Source: Phytopythium helicoides
Lineage: Eukaryota; Oomycota; Peronosporomycetes; Pythiales; Pythiaceae
Direction of reading: 5' to 3'
Assembly (NCBI GenBank): GCA_024867545.1
Contig: JANFNE010000019.1
Span: forward strand, 1 to 64,000
DNA length: 64,000 bases
Below, piece after piece: positions 19,006 to 29,681 of this stretch. Numbering within the stretch: the first letter of the stretch is position 1; the number at the start of each line of letters is the position of its first letter. Both the position numbers and the translations under genes were made by a program. The notes beneath the pieces are model-generated. The model was not told the origin of the DNA, made no database searches, and was given only the letters and a program-made list of their open reading frames with translations.

Positions 19006-19896
19006 ATGTCGTTCAAGTCGCGCGAGATCGCCAACAAGTTCGTCGCCCGCGAGCAGGGTGAGGGCGCCGGCGCGCGCGTGCACCGCTCCATCGGCACCTC
19101 ACGCCTGCGCAACCTTGACCCCTTCCTCATGCTCGATGAGTTCAACGTGGGCCTGCCCGGCGGCTTCCCTGACCACCCGCACCGCGGATTCGAGACGGTC
19201 ACGTACGTGCTGCCGACGTCCAAGGGCCACATGTGCCACGAGGACTTCATGGGCAACAAGGGCGAGCTCCGCCCCGGTGACCTCCAGTGGATGACGCCCG
19301 GCCGTGGTATCATGCACGCTGAAATGCCGCTCACTGAGGAGAAGTGCCACGGCCTGCAGCTCTGGATTAACCTGCCGCGTGCCAAGAAGATGATTGAGCC
19401 GCGCTACCAGGAGATCAAGCGCGAGACCGTGCCGCACGCGTTCAACGAGGACAAGAGCGTCGAGGCCATCGTGTTCGCCGGCGAGGTGTTCGGCAAGTCG
19501 GGACCCATCGAGACCGAGGCACCCGTGACCTACATCCACTTCAAGCTGCAGCCTGGCGCCAAGCTCGAGTACGTCGTCCCGCAGGGCCACAACACGTTCG
19601 TGTACGCGGTGACGGGCACGGGCGAGTGTGTCGGCCACAGCATCCAGCCGCACGAAGCGATCGTGATGGAGAAGGAAGGCGACGGTGTGCTCCTCACTGC
19701 CGCAGACGACGACTCGCTCGAGGTGATTGTCATGACCGGCATGCCGCTCAACGAGCCCGTGATCCAGTACGGCCCGTTCGTCATGGCGACGACCGAGGAG
19801 ATCCGCCAGACGTGGGAGGACTTCCAGTTCGCCAAGAACGGTTTTGAGAACGCGCGCTCGTGGGCATCGGAGATCGGCAACCGCCGCCGCCGCTAA
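19006..19896 (+). CDS. Pirin (bicupin Fe-binding protein)
   Basis: 296 residues from MSFKSREIANKF. Ligands DHPHRGFETVTYVL and MHAEMP are intact and the protein ends FENARSWASEIGNRRRR. It is closer to the truncated pirin at the window start (both have PRYQEIKRETVPHAFNEDKSVEAIVF and the EIGNRR tail) than to the two duplicated minus-strand pirins, so the locus holds two pirin subfamilies. Codon use is strongly GC-ended, more so than in the duplicated pair, suggesting higher or older expression. No intron. Confidence 0.95.
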   Translation: MSFKSREIANKFVAREQGEGAGARVHRSIGTSRLRNLDPFLMLDEFNVGLPGGFPDHPHRGFETVTYVLPTSKGHMCHEDFMGNKGELRPGDLQWMTPGRGIMHAEMPLTEEKCHGLQLWINLPRAKKMIEPRYQEIKRETVPHAFNEDKSVEAIVFAGEVFGKSGPIETEAPVTYIHFKLQPGAKLEYVVPQGHNTFVYAVTGTGECVGHSIQPHEAIVMEKEGDGVLLTAADDDSLEVIVMTGMPLNEPVIQYGPFVMATTEEIRQTWEDFQFAKNGFENARSWASEIGNRRRR

Positions 19897-20027
19897 TCGG
19901 CTGGAGCGAGCGTGCGAGCGGAGCTCGACCCAAGCAGGTCAAGTCCCAAGCTCTCGCCTTGTACATTGCATAAGTAGTTTTCGCGCATTGCGTTCCGACG
20001 CAGTTTAATTTCAATCTTACGACATTA
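19897..20027. other. Pirin 3' flank
   Basis: Short 3' flank before the dispersed repeat; no gene seen. Confidence 0.4.
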
Positions 20028-20455
20028 GCACATGAACTGCAAGCGATAGCATCTGCATGACACGCTTGTTTCTCATTAGCATGGAGTGCCAGGAACCCAG
20101 AAAGGGCTGAGCAAGCCTCAGCACTCGACGCGCATCCTTTCTTCTCTCAGTCGTGAATTTGCAAGATGGAGTCCAAGCAGCCGCATTTCCCGGCTCACGA
20201 CCCGGGGCCGCGCAGCTACTCCAAGCAGCCGGAGTTTTTCGACGACGACGCGGCCAGGAGCGACGCTGCTCAACTGGACGCGACCTTTTCGGCTGGCTTT
20301 TGCGGCGACACCTAGCCTGTGAAGCTCGCCTTATCCTCTTTTCCGTGGCCAGATGACTCGGCAGGACTTGCACGGTTGCAGATCACAGTCGAAGCAAGGC
20401 CAACCACCCGAGTCATCGACAACGCCGTGTTGATTCAGTAGGTGTCCCCCACCGG
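20028..20455 (+). repeat. Dispersed repeat, second copy, with degenerate coding start
   Basis: Matches 35338-36000 but lacks about 180 bases after GGAACCCAG. The second module carries an initiator-like CTCAGTCGTGAATTTGC and an ATG (20166) followed by a short frame beginning MESKQPHFPAHDPGPRS, which stops at 20315. Similarity to the 35.7-kb copy continues beyond the stop, so this is a decayed gene fragment of a multicopy family. Product unknown. Confidence 0.7.
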
Positions 20456-21226
20456 AGCGCGGACCCACGGAGGAAGGCCATTGCGAGCAGGCGACAGGCG
20501 TTTCGCCTCGGCGCTAGCTGCGCAGGACGCGTCGACATCAAGAACATCTCCAATATCGTGGTGGTGAGGGAACACCACCACACGTGGTAACCAGTCGACA
20601 CTGTGGACTCAGTGTAGGGTATGCTGGGAGTCCCGTATAGCGGTAGTGGAGAGGGCAGAGGGTAGGAACCTCGGTGAAACAAGAGCTAATTTCAATCCGA
20701 CATCCAACCTCGCATCATCCATTCCTCCGTTGCATGTGGCACGCTTGAAGCGTGTCAAAGTGTTCCAGAATGAAATGTGGAGCATTATCTGGAGCGATCT
20801 AGAATAGAAATAGTGGACTCTTCGTCGTTCCACGCCCATGCGACGAACAGAACCGGTTCGTCCTGTGTAAATACAAGTCTCTTCAAATTGGCACCATTAG
20901 TAAATCATTTGCATAGTTTTACTTATACATTTATGTCGTGTAAATGCATCTGGAAGCCATTCTTGGTGACCGTTTTCAAACGCCCCTGTGACGACGTGGG
21001 GTCGCGGAGAGAGGGGGGACTGGCCGGGTGAGGTGAATGCGAGCTCAATCATGCGCATTCACGCGCATTCAGCCACTTCCGCAGCCTCCTCCCAGTCACA
21101 ACACGCGGCGGCGGTGGCGACGACGACTCCTGCCGCGGCTTCTGCGTGTTCACAGCCGACGACGAGCGGCGTGTACCCACCCACCCAACCGCCCGCTAAA
21201 ATAAGGAGAAAGGCGGCTGGAGCGCC
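20456..21226. other. Intergenic stretch before the kinase gene
   Basis: No gene recognised in 770 bases. The final 200 bases are GC-rich and probably hold the kinase promoter and leader. Confidence 0.4.
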
Positions 21227-24074
21227 ATGGGGGAGGCAGCCACCGAGCGTCACGACACGGCCGCCGTGACGAAGGCCGGCGCTATTTGCGGCGGCGCAAC
21301 CGTCAGCGGCGCAGACCAGCGAGCCACACACTCCGCAGCAGCAGCCGCCGAGCAGCAGCACTCACTGCCGGGCTCCCTGGCGTCCGCGGGCATGGCGACG
21401 GTGATGGGCGAGGCGCTGGCGGCCGGCGGGCGGCGCAGCTCGGCCGGCTCGTGCTCCGATGACAGCGACGTACCCGTGCACCAGATGCCACCGAGCGCCA
21501 AGTCAGACTCGGACGCAGGAGTGCCCAAGCTGGCGATGGAGCAGGTCAAGCACGCGCCACCGAGCCTCGCGCAGATGTCTGGCGCACGCACGGGCAGCCG
21601 GACAGGAAGCAACTGCGCGATCCAGATCCCCGCGAGTCCCGGACTCCCGCAGCCTCCGAGCGCGCGCACAGGCAGCCGCACGGGGAGCAACCGTGCGCCG
21701 CAGATTCCTACGAGCCCGCGCACGTTCGAGCAGGTCGTGAGTCCGCGCAGCCTGACAAACGGCAAGCGCTTCCTGAGCGGCTACCTGCACCGCAGAGTGC
21801 CGATCGCCGCCGGACTGCTCAAGTCATGGAAGCGCCAGTTCTTCCGCCTGCGCGACCACGGGATCGTGTGCTACAAGGACGAAGCGAGTGGGTCGGCCCC
21901 GCCGCTCTTTGAGATCTGCTTCACCGCGCACTCAGTCGTGCACGCCGACCTGTTCAGTGGAGATCACGGCTCAGGGAGCAGTGCGAAATCAAAGGGAAAC
22001 ATGTCGCCCGCAGCTACGATTGACGCGTACTCTTACTTCCCCAATGACCAGTCCTCACCTGTTGCCACGACTAACAAGCCGTCGCGCAAGCAAAGTGCCA
22101 GCTCGCTCACACTCATACTGAAACACGTCGAGGTCGTTACTGGACAGCAGCAAGGAAAGGTTGAGGTTCCGGTGTTCCTTCGGGCTGAAAATGAGGGCGA
22201 GTTTGGCGACTGGCTTCACTGCCTGCGACTCAAGATGGACGCGAGAAAGCAAATGCTTGCTGCTGGCGCCGTCGCAGAAGCCACCAAGGACACCGTCGAG
22301 CACCCACAGGTTGACACGCGAAACACCAAACCCAAGCACTCTCGCGAAGAGAATGAAGACAGCCTTGGTGATATGAAGTTGCCGAAAGCGAGCAAGTCTG
22401 GCGATGGTGGAAGTGGAAGTCCTAAACCGTCTCTGTTGTCATCGTTGAAGCGCTCGCTCTCATTTGGTCGCAACGACAACCTTTTATTCGGCGTATCTCC
22501 TGACGAACCACCCGAATTTGCGCAGTTCCACAATCGGTATCTACTCATGCGCGAAATTGGTGAGGGATCCTTCTCTATCGTTCACAAGGCTGTGAACCGC
22601 CTCACAGGACGTCTGGTCGCTGTCAAGTGCTGCAAGCACTCGCCTGCGCTCGTTGAGGAAGTACGCATCATGAAGAAGCTCCACCACCCAAACCTGATTC
22701 AAATCGAGGGCGTCTATAAACATGAAGATATGCACTACGTCGTCATGGACTACATGGGTGACGGCGACCTCTGTGATATGCTCATCCAGAAGCAGCGCTT
22801 GCCTGAGAGGGATGCACGCCGCATCATTGCGCAAGTGCTTCAAGGCCTCGATCATCTTCACCAGCACTGCGTTTTACACCGAGACCTCAAGCCAGAGAAT
22901 ATCCTATTGCATGGAGACGTCGTCAAAATCGCCGATTTTGGACTCGCCAAGCAACTTGCGGACCCCGAGGCGACCGTGAACCGGAGCTGCGGAACACTTG
23001 AGTACGCTGCACCAGAGCTCATCAGTGGCCGCGACTACGGATTGAAGTCGGATATCTTCAGTTTGGGCGTGGTGATGTATGTGCTTCTGTTCGGTGCATT
23101 CCCTTTCAGCGTCGAGTCGGCGACTGCTCTTCAATGCATGGACCGATTCCCACACGGTGTCGATATCCGAGACATGAGCTGCCTCAGCCCCGATAATTAT
23201 CAATGGCGAACCGTGAGCCCTGAGGCGCAAGACGCTATTCTCCAGATGCTGAATCCCAATCCAGAGGAGCGTATTTCCGCTAACGAACTGCTTTCCCACC
23301 CGTGGTTTGACGTGTTGACGGCTCGAAGCAACTCGGACGGGGAGTCTAGATCGCTTTCACGTAAAGGGTCAAACCTTGCTCGCAACTCCTCTACGACGTC
23401 GCTTGGTGGAATTCGAGCGATGCTTGAATCGTCAAGAGACTTTTCTCATCAGGCAACTGACAATCAAACCCAAGGGATCGACCGGACTCGACGTGGATGA
23501 GAGAGCTCTGACGCCATGGGAAATGCGCGAACGTACGAGCGCGAACCACGAGTTAGCGCGACTTGCTGATTGCGAACACCAAGGTTTCCGAGAGCTGCTC
23601 TTCCGAGGACTAGAAGTGACAAAATTCGGCTTCAAGGGAGCAACGAACCCCCATACAACATTGTTGCGCCTTGACTTTGTCAACCGATGCATCTCGTGGA
23701 CTGGGCGGCCAAGCGTTGTGGGCAGTCTAGGCGGCTCATCATCCCGCTCGCTCACATCTCCCACCGGACCGTCAATGGCGTCACAGACTAGCGGCAAGCC
23801 AAAGCGTTCGGCGCAACGCAGTATTCTGTTCGTTGAAGTGACGGATATCCGCTTCGGGCACGAAACTGAGGCGTTCCAGCACGCACTACTCAAGAACAAG
23901 CCGTCCCTCGTGCCTCCATCTGCAGGGCTGTGCTTGTCTATTGTCAGTGCAAAGCGCACACTCGATATCGCACTGAAGACACCTGGGCAGCGCGCATTCC
24001 TCGAGCGGGGACTGCGTGAATTGCTCGCAACTATCCACCCACCGCCCGCAGTTGCAGCGAGACCGAGCGCGTAA
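21227..24074 (+). CDS. PH-domain protein kinase (CAMK-like) with a C-terminal PH-like exon
   Basis: The first frame (21227-23500) gives a Ser-rich N-terminus with two ARTGSRTGSN repeats, a PH domain at about 183-340 (GYLHRR, SWKRQFFRLRDHGIVCYKD, GDWLHCLRLKM) and a kinase domain at about 440-710: GEGSFSIV loop, AVKCC lysine, HRDLKPEN, DFGLAKQL, GTLEYAAPE. All catalytic residues are present. Another frame continues from about 23470 to 24074 with a PLC-type PH-like fold (FRGLEVTKFGF, LLRLDFVNRCISW, ILFVEVTDIRFGHETEAF, CLSIVSAKRTLDI). I infer splicing near 23398-23452 (55 bases, polypyrimidine TTTTCTCATCAG acceptor, but weak GTCGCT donor); a one-base error is the alternative. Likely a cytosolic, membrane-recruited Ser/Thr kinase. 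Confidence 0.8.
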
Positions 24075-24214
24075 GGATGGCGGTGGCGCGCATCCTATTT
24101 ACACATCGTAAGCTATTAGTTCTAGCAGCACCATGCTTGCAACAGATAACCATCCAGTGTACAGGTATCAATCATGGTCGTGTATTTGCTAGCACTCGCC
24201 TTCGGCTCGTGGGT

Positions 24215-26784
24215 ATGGCCGTGGTAAGCCCGGCATCCTACGATAAAAGACGATGACTGGGAATGGAACCCAGTGAAAATGCAACAATGCCTGAGTAGAC
24301 AGTGCTATCTGCGGGCAACGCTGAGCGCACCTGCAGACACTTTGTGGCCCCTGATGTGTTAAGTTGGCGCTCGACAGAAAACGGTAGGTCTTGGTTGACC
24401 ACGGAGCATGTTGAGGAGGAGCATGAGCATGTTCTTCGAGGCGTTGACGTCGCGGTTCACAGTAGTACCAAAACAGCCATTGGATCGACAATGGAGCACA
24501 CTATAAACCTTGCACGTCCGCCATTCCTCCTTGTCCGTGCTGTTCTTGACCATGCAGAGGCGGAGACTGTACTGGTATTCTAGCCGCCGGTGGCAACGTG
24601 AGTGAAGCTTGCTGGTGCGAAACTCATCAATCGATTGCAAACGGCAGTAGTTTCTCAATGTGTGCTCGAGTCTCTTGACCGGCCCCCGGGGCACTTCTTG
24701 ATGAGTCCAGAGTAATCGGTATTGCTCCAATCTCCTAATCCAACCACCGTTCGCCTGCCTGCTTGCTGGGTCAGTCTCCGGCAGAGTTCATGTAGCTTCT
24801 TCTGCGCAAAGATATACCGTCCAAAACGCAGATTGCTGAATCCCTTCGCCCGTGAAAATCCTAGCCGATTTTCCATATGTGGAATAACGTATCGTGTGTA
24901 CGTTTACAGCAGCTCGAGCGACGCGGTCTTCTTCGACGGCATCTGACGCTCGGCCGTCAAAATGTCGGGCCGCCGCTCCTTCCAGCAGGCTATCTTCTGG
25001 TTGCTCTTGTGGTAGCGAGCATCCTCGTAGAACTCACGAGAAGAGCAGTGGATAGTCTCGCCGTCCTGGTTGGTTGCTACAAACAGATCTCGTCTGCCAG
25101 AATCTAGGCCCCACATGACATCGTAGTCTTCTTCCCGAAGTGGGCGGTCTGTCGCCGGATGGGTTTTCCGCATGACAATACTGACAGCCTTTCCGTCCGT
25201 CACGATCTCTCCTGCGAACTTCTTGTTGGCTGATTCAAACTTCTCGATATTGAAGAGACTGTGCCACCATTCGTCTGCGACAGCATTCCAATCGTCACCT
25301 TGAGGAGGCACGCGAACACCAGCACGTAGAAGTAGGCTGCGGAGCGCCGTCTTGCACATCTTGAAGTGCGAGCACTTGAACCCATTCTTTGTCGGCAGGA
25401 GACTGAACGTGCGGACCTCTGGGATGTCCTGTCGATACTGAAACCGGCGATTCCTCTCTTCAATGTCGGTCAGAATCATGTAGGTGAGAGGAAGCAATCT
25501 GTTAGCCTCGTCGGACAAGTAGCCGCTCTCGTTGCGCGGGATCTGCTCTCGCCAAGCCTGCACCTCGGTATCGTCGCCGTTGAAGACAGGGTCCAGGATG
25601 CTCTTGATCATGACGTAGGCCTCAGCACCGTTCATGTCATAGACCCGCTTGATGTGACGGTGAAAGCGACGGTAGAAGTTGCGTACGATCGCTTTCTTGG
25701 TGTTAGTGGCCATCATTTGGGCTGCGTTCTGCTGCCACCCAGCGGTAATCTGCCAGTTGCTTGCACGTCGAGCATCCTCACCTCGCCAAGTGTTGTACAG
25801 CGTGACTGATTGCTGGAATGCAGGAGACCTGAGTGTGGAGTTGGCGTTGCAAACACACGATAGGCATCTGTAGAAGAAGGCCTGGTTGAGTGGCTCCACT
25901 GCATCGCCCAGCTGACACATCCGCACGGCGTGGATGTTGGCGAGGACGTAAGCCTCCAGCACGGCCTGGTCCATATCCGCCAGCACGGACTCCCACGGCA
26001 AAGTCATGGCCTCATCGCTCTTGCAAAACGCCTTGAGCGACGTCTTGACGCACACAAGCGAGGATTTGGCGTTAGCTGCGTCACGAGCTTCGACTTCGGC
26101 TCGTCGCCTCTTTGACTGACTCTTGCGTGGTTCTGCACTGCGCTTCTTCCTTTTAGATCTAGCATCGCCTGACGTCGGATCAGCTGCACGTGTTGTCTTG
26201 GACCGACCTCGACGAGTTGCGGAAGCAGTTCTTCTCATTGTGGATCTGCGTAGCCCTGCGGAAGCTTGCCTGGTCTTGGACCTGCCTCGCCGGGGACCTG
26301 GATCGCCCTCCGTGCCCGATCGAGCGCGCTTGTTTGGCATGGTGGCAAATTACACTGTGAGTATGGAGATCAGGGTCGGCAGCCGCTTTCGTTCGTTGCC
26401 GTTCGAGAGCAAGTGGGCGCTTAACAATTCAAAATATGCTATTGTCTCATCATGCCCAATTCCGTGTATGCAGGCAGAGCTGCAAAGGCCGCTTTACTAG
26501 CTTGCCGTGGCTCATGATGGAGCTCTGGAGATGCTTCTTATGGTATCTCCAACAACCAATACGAAGTGTCATTGCAGTGCTGTTGTCATCGCTGGAGAGG
26601 GCATCGCGCAACCCGCTTGAAGCTGATGAACTGCGCAGTACCGTAACGACAGGTTTATTTAGTTTCACATCTCCTTTTCCACGTTTTCCGGTTGAGTGAG
26701 AGTTCATGTCTGAGAAGGGTGAATGTATAAATGGAGGGTTTTGTGGCCATCTACCACAGCGCCAATGCCGGGTACCCCGGCCAT
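24215..26784. mobile_element. Putative Fanzor-carrying transposon bounded by imperfect inverted repeats
   Basis: The only ORF inside is the Fanzor remnant. The left end ATGGCCGTGGTAAGCCCGGC (24215) and the reverse complement of the right end, ATGGCCGGGGTACCCGGC (ending 26784), match with one substitution and a two-base gap over 20-22 bases. No target duplication is visible outside them. Fanzors are commonly carried by eukaryotic DNA transposons, so these may be the element ends. The element has no transposase of its own and would be non-autonomous. Confidence 0.5.
24359..26340 (-). pseudogene. Fanzor (eukaryotic TnpB-like RNA-guided nuclease), one nonsense and one frameshift
   Basis: From the ATG at 26340 the frame runs 478 residues. 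It opens with an Arg/Lys-rich, NLS-like N-terminus (RRGRSKTRQ, RRGRSKTTR, RKSQSKRRRAE). RuvC-I is WGLDSGRRDLFVA (Asp near 413), then the MPSKKTAS motif. A TAA at 24904-24906 interrupts; the same frame continues with HMENRLGFSRAKGF and VVGLGDWSNTDYSG, the RuvC-II region. At about 24680 a one-base slip moves to the next frame, which supplies GPVKRLEHTL, IDEFRTSKL, a zinc ribbon (LHSRCH, HCRSNGC) and RuvC-III NRDVNASKNM before a stop at 24359. One ribbon Cys is His. Order and spacing match Fanzor/OrfB proteins. No intron is needed. As written it is inactive. Confidence 0.85.
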
Positions 26785-26836
26785 TTCACTTTCAGTCTGT
26801 CTGTATGTGTTTTGATGGAGAGTGCAAGCTCTAGGG
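26341..26836. other. Spacer between Fanzor start and ULP protease stop
   Basis: Contains the right putative Fanzor-element end (26765-26784). No gene recognised. Confidence 0.4.
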
Positions 26837-29681
26837 TCACTCGATTGAGAATGCGCCTAGTCCTTCTTCGTTGACGAGCATTTCGCTCAGCCCGCGCTGT
26901 TGTAGGGAACGGAGACAGAAAATGAGCTGGTGCAGATAGTCCCGAAACTCGCGCACGTGCTGGGTGTCGAACATTGTTGGGGACAGTGACGATGCCATGT
27001 TCGCGTCTACATCCTCGCTTGTCACTCCGCACGGGAACCGCCGCACCACCTCCGCGGCGTACATCAAAAGAAACACTCCGCAGTCCGAGCTGTTAGATTG
27101 CAGAGGGATCTGCGTGACCGCGCCACAAAGAGAAGTTAGAACTGGCGAGCAACATCATATCTCATGTCAGCACTCACATTGGGCTCGATGAGACCGATAT
27201 TTGCTCCATCAAATTCCGTCACAAAAGTTTCCTGCTCGTTGTCGTCTTCATCATCGATAGTTGCAGGCGTATCCACGGTTCCGTCTGGCAGGGTTTCTTC
27301 TCGTTTGTGTACTTCTTCGGAGGAGGCTTGTACCTTGCGTTCCACTCACACTCTAGGTACTCACGCAGCATGGCTGAGAACTTCTTCTTGCGATGACAGC
27401 GTAGCGAGTCTAAAAACAGTATACACGGCGGGAATGCAGTTCGTTGCTGCCGGGATTCTTCGAGCTCGACTTCGTCGTATTCAACAAACTGCTCCGTTGA
27501 CGGAGGTCTCAGGTCGAGCGTGCGAGATCCTGGCGTAGGATTCACCACGTCAGGATTTTGTTGCGCACGAAAAGACTGGAAAGGGTCATCCAAGTCGATC
27601 ACTTCGTTCCATTTGGAGGGCCGACAATCGGGTGGGCGTGATCTTCGTTTCCGACGCTTGGTCACGACTGCCGATCCGGGGTTGCAGAACACGGCAACGC
27701 TCCAGTGGAAGCTATCGTTGATAGGAATAAATAGAAAGCGCTTGTCAAACAGGTTTGTCTCCTTTTGCGTCCACCGAGCAACGCGAGCGTGGCGCTCCTG
27801 GGGCGTTAGTGGCGCGCGATCGAGCTTTGCCTTACTCGCATTCAGCTGCGAGAAAAAGTATGAGCTGAAAAAGTACGTCTGTTGTTTCTGCCACGTCTCG
27901 GAGTGCCTCCACAGAAACCTGCGATCCAGTTACGTATTCGTTAGCATATTTGCAGTAACTTCACACACTCTCATCAGAGATAGCTAATTACGCACCGAAG
28001 GTAAAAGTCGATGATGTTGTCGTTGAGGAACTCGCCAGGCGCTAGCCGAGTGATATCGCCAAAAGTAACCGACACGCGGCCAAGGCTGTCAGCTCCATCA
28101 AACGGGTATAACAGCACGACTTGGTGGCGTCGATCGGTCTCGGTCTTTGGTGCAACTGCATCCGTGGAGCTCGACGAGTCTTGCGTCTGTAGCACGATCA
28201 CTTGTTGCTCCTCGGGTCCCGCTTCCGCGTCATCTTTGGCTTCCTCACTCAGTATAACCGTGTCAGTATGACTGAGCCTCGCCGTTGGACTCTCCTTTCG
28301 CGGGCTGTTTAGCGTCAGCTTGATGAGCTTTCTGATCTGGCTGCGAGCTAGCAAGCGCGCTGTGTCGGTCGGGCAAGTTGCTGCTGCCGAGCGTGATGCG
28401 ATCTTGCTCTACCCAATGCGATAGCGCAGCCCACATCGTTGTTAGCTCGACTCGAGAAAACGCTGATTCGGCCAACTTACTCCAGCGCGTTTCGCGGCGA
28501 GGCTGCTGCTCCCTGTCACAGAGGCCCCGGTTCTTGTCTACTTTGGAAAATACTCTCACTTCCTCTTCCCTGAACCAAAGGCGAGGATTTCGTTGGCGAT
28601 GACCTACTACTGCGCTTGGGATACGAATGTGCAAGAAAGCCTTACGAGATTGCGCGCTGGAAAAAGCTCTGCAGCCCCGGAATGGAGTCGCCAATGCTGC
28701 GACAGCGAGCAAAGTCCAGCTCTTCGTTGAAGAAAAAGACGGCACCATACAGCTCTATCCCCCTCCAAGCATGTCAGTCGAAATATTGCGAATGAAAATA
28801 CCACCGCAGCAGCGCACGTACGCGCGTCGGTAGTGTCGGCGTGGTCCTGTGACCACTGCGCGAACAGTGGGTCGAAGAACTGAGCAAACGGCGTGTACCC
28901 TTTCGCGGCAGGCTCAATTTCGAGCAGCATCATAAACGGTTCGCCGCTGGAGAGGCTATAAACGCGCATGCAGATGCTTAGTCAAGAGTCACGGGCAATG
29001 CTTCTTGCCGATGCTGCCCATGCAAGGAATAACATACCATAGGCGTGCAATCTGGCTGTAGGGAACGTTGCCCATCCACTCGGGCTTTTCACTGCCTGCA
29101 TCCGTCGCTTTCCACACCCGCAGCTTTACGTGGTCGCTGCGGAAGCGCATCTCGCAGCGGCCGAAGCGCTGGCTACACACGAGCGTGCGCGCCGCGCTCA
29201 CGGCCGCGTGATCACTCGCCTCCTCCTCCTGTCTGTCTGCTCTATCTGTCTGCCTGGCGCTGGGAGGCTTGACGTCGTTCAGCATGCGCTCGAGACGCGC
29301 TGGCTCCACGAAGAACTGCAGGCCCTTTTGCTTGCGCTCGAGTATGCGCACGGGCGTCGGGGGTCGGAACCCACCACCGGTTCCACCCGAGCCCGAGCCC
29401 GAACCGGAGCCCGCATCGTCCACCGTGCGCCGGCGGGAGCGCGAGTCCGCGTCGCTCTCGTCGCTGCTGGAGATGGACTCGCGCCTGGACGCGCGCTCCA
29501 GCGAGCGCTTGCGCGATCGCCTGCCTGCGTCAGCGCTCGCACTCGCCGGCTTCTCCTGCTGCTGCTGCTGGGCGGAGCGCGGCCGGGGAAGCGGCGCCGG
29601 GCGCTGCAGCTCGAGGTCTCCGTCCTCATCCTCGGTGTCGTCGCCCGCGAGGTCGATGGGCGAGTCGAGCCGCAGGCGCAT
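26837..29681 (-). CDS. SENP6/7-like SUMO protease (Ulp1, peptidase C48), eight exons
   Basis: Exons, transcript order: 29681-29038, 28955-28822, 28754-28646, 28569-28481, 28359-27996, 27918-27350, 27284-27178, 27109-26837. All introns are GT-AG (65-121 bases) and the sum, 2289 bases, is in frame: 762 residues. The N-terminal third is acidic and Ser/Arg-rich, then a conserved FVEPARLERMLNDVKPP-type segment. The peptidase domain has LAPGEFLNDNIIDFYLR, the catalytic His in FHWSVAVF, Asp in CILFLDSL and Cys in SSDCGVFLLMY; the triad is complete. A long insert between FHWS and FLDS is typical of SENP6/7-type enzymes. It removes or edits SUMO chains, probably in the nucleus. Exon 4 boundaries are the least certain. 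Confidence 0.87.

Noticed and set aside
28481..28614. Longer exon 4 of the SUMO protease, after a 31-base intron
   Set aside because: Too short for an intron in this genome; an acceptor at 28570 gives a 76-base intron with a polypyrimidine tract and the same frame.
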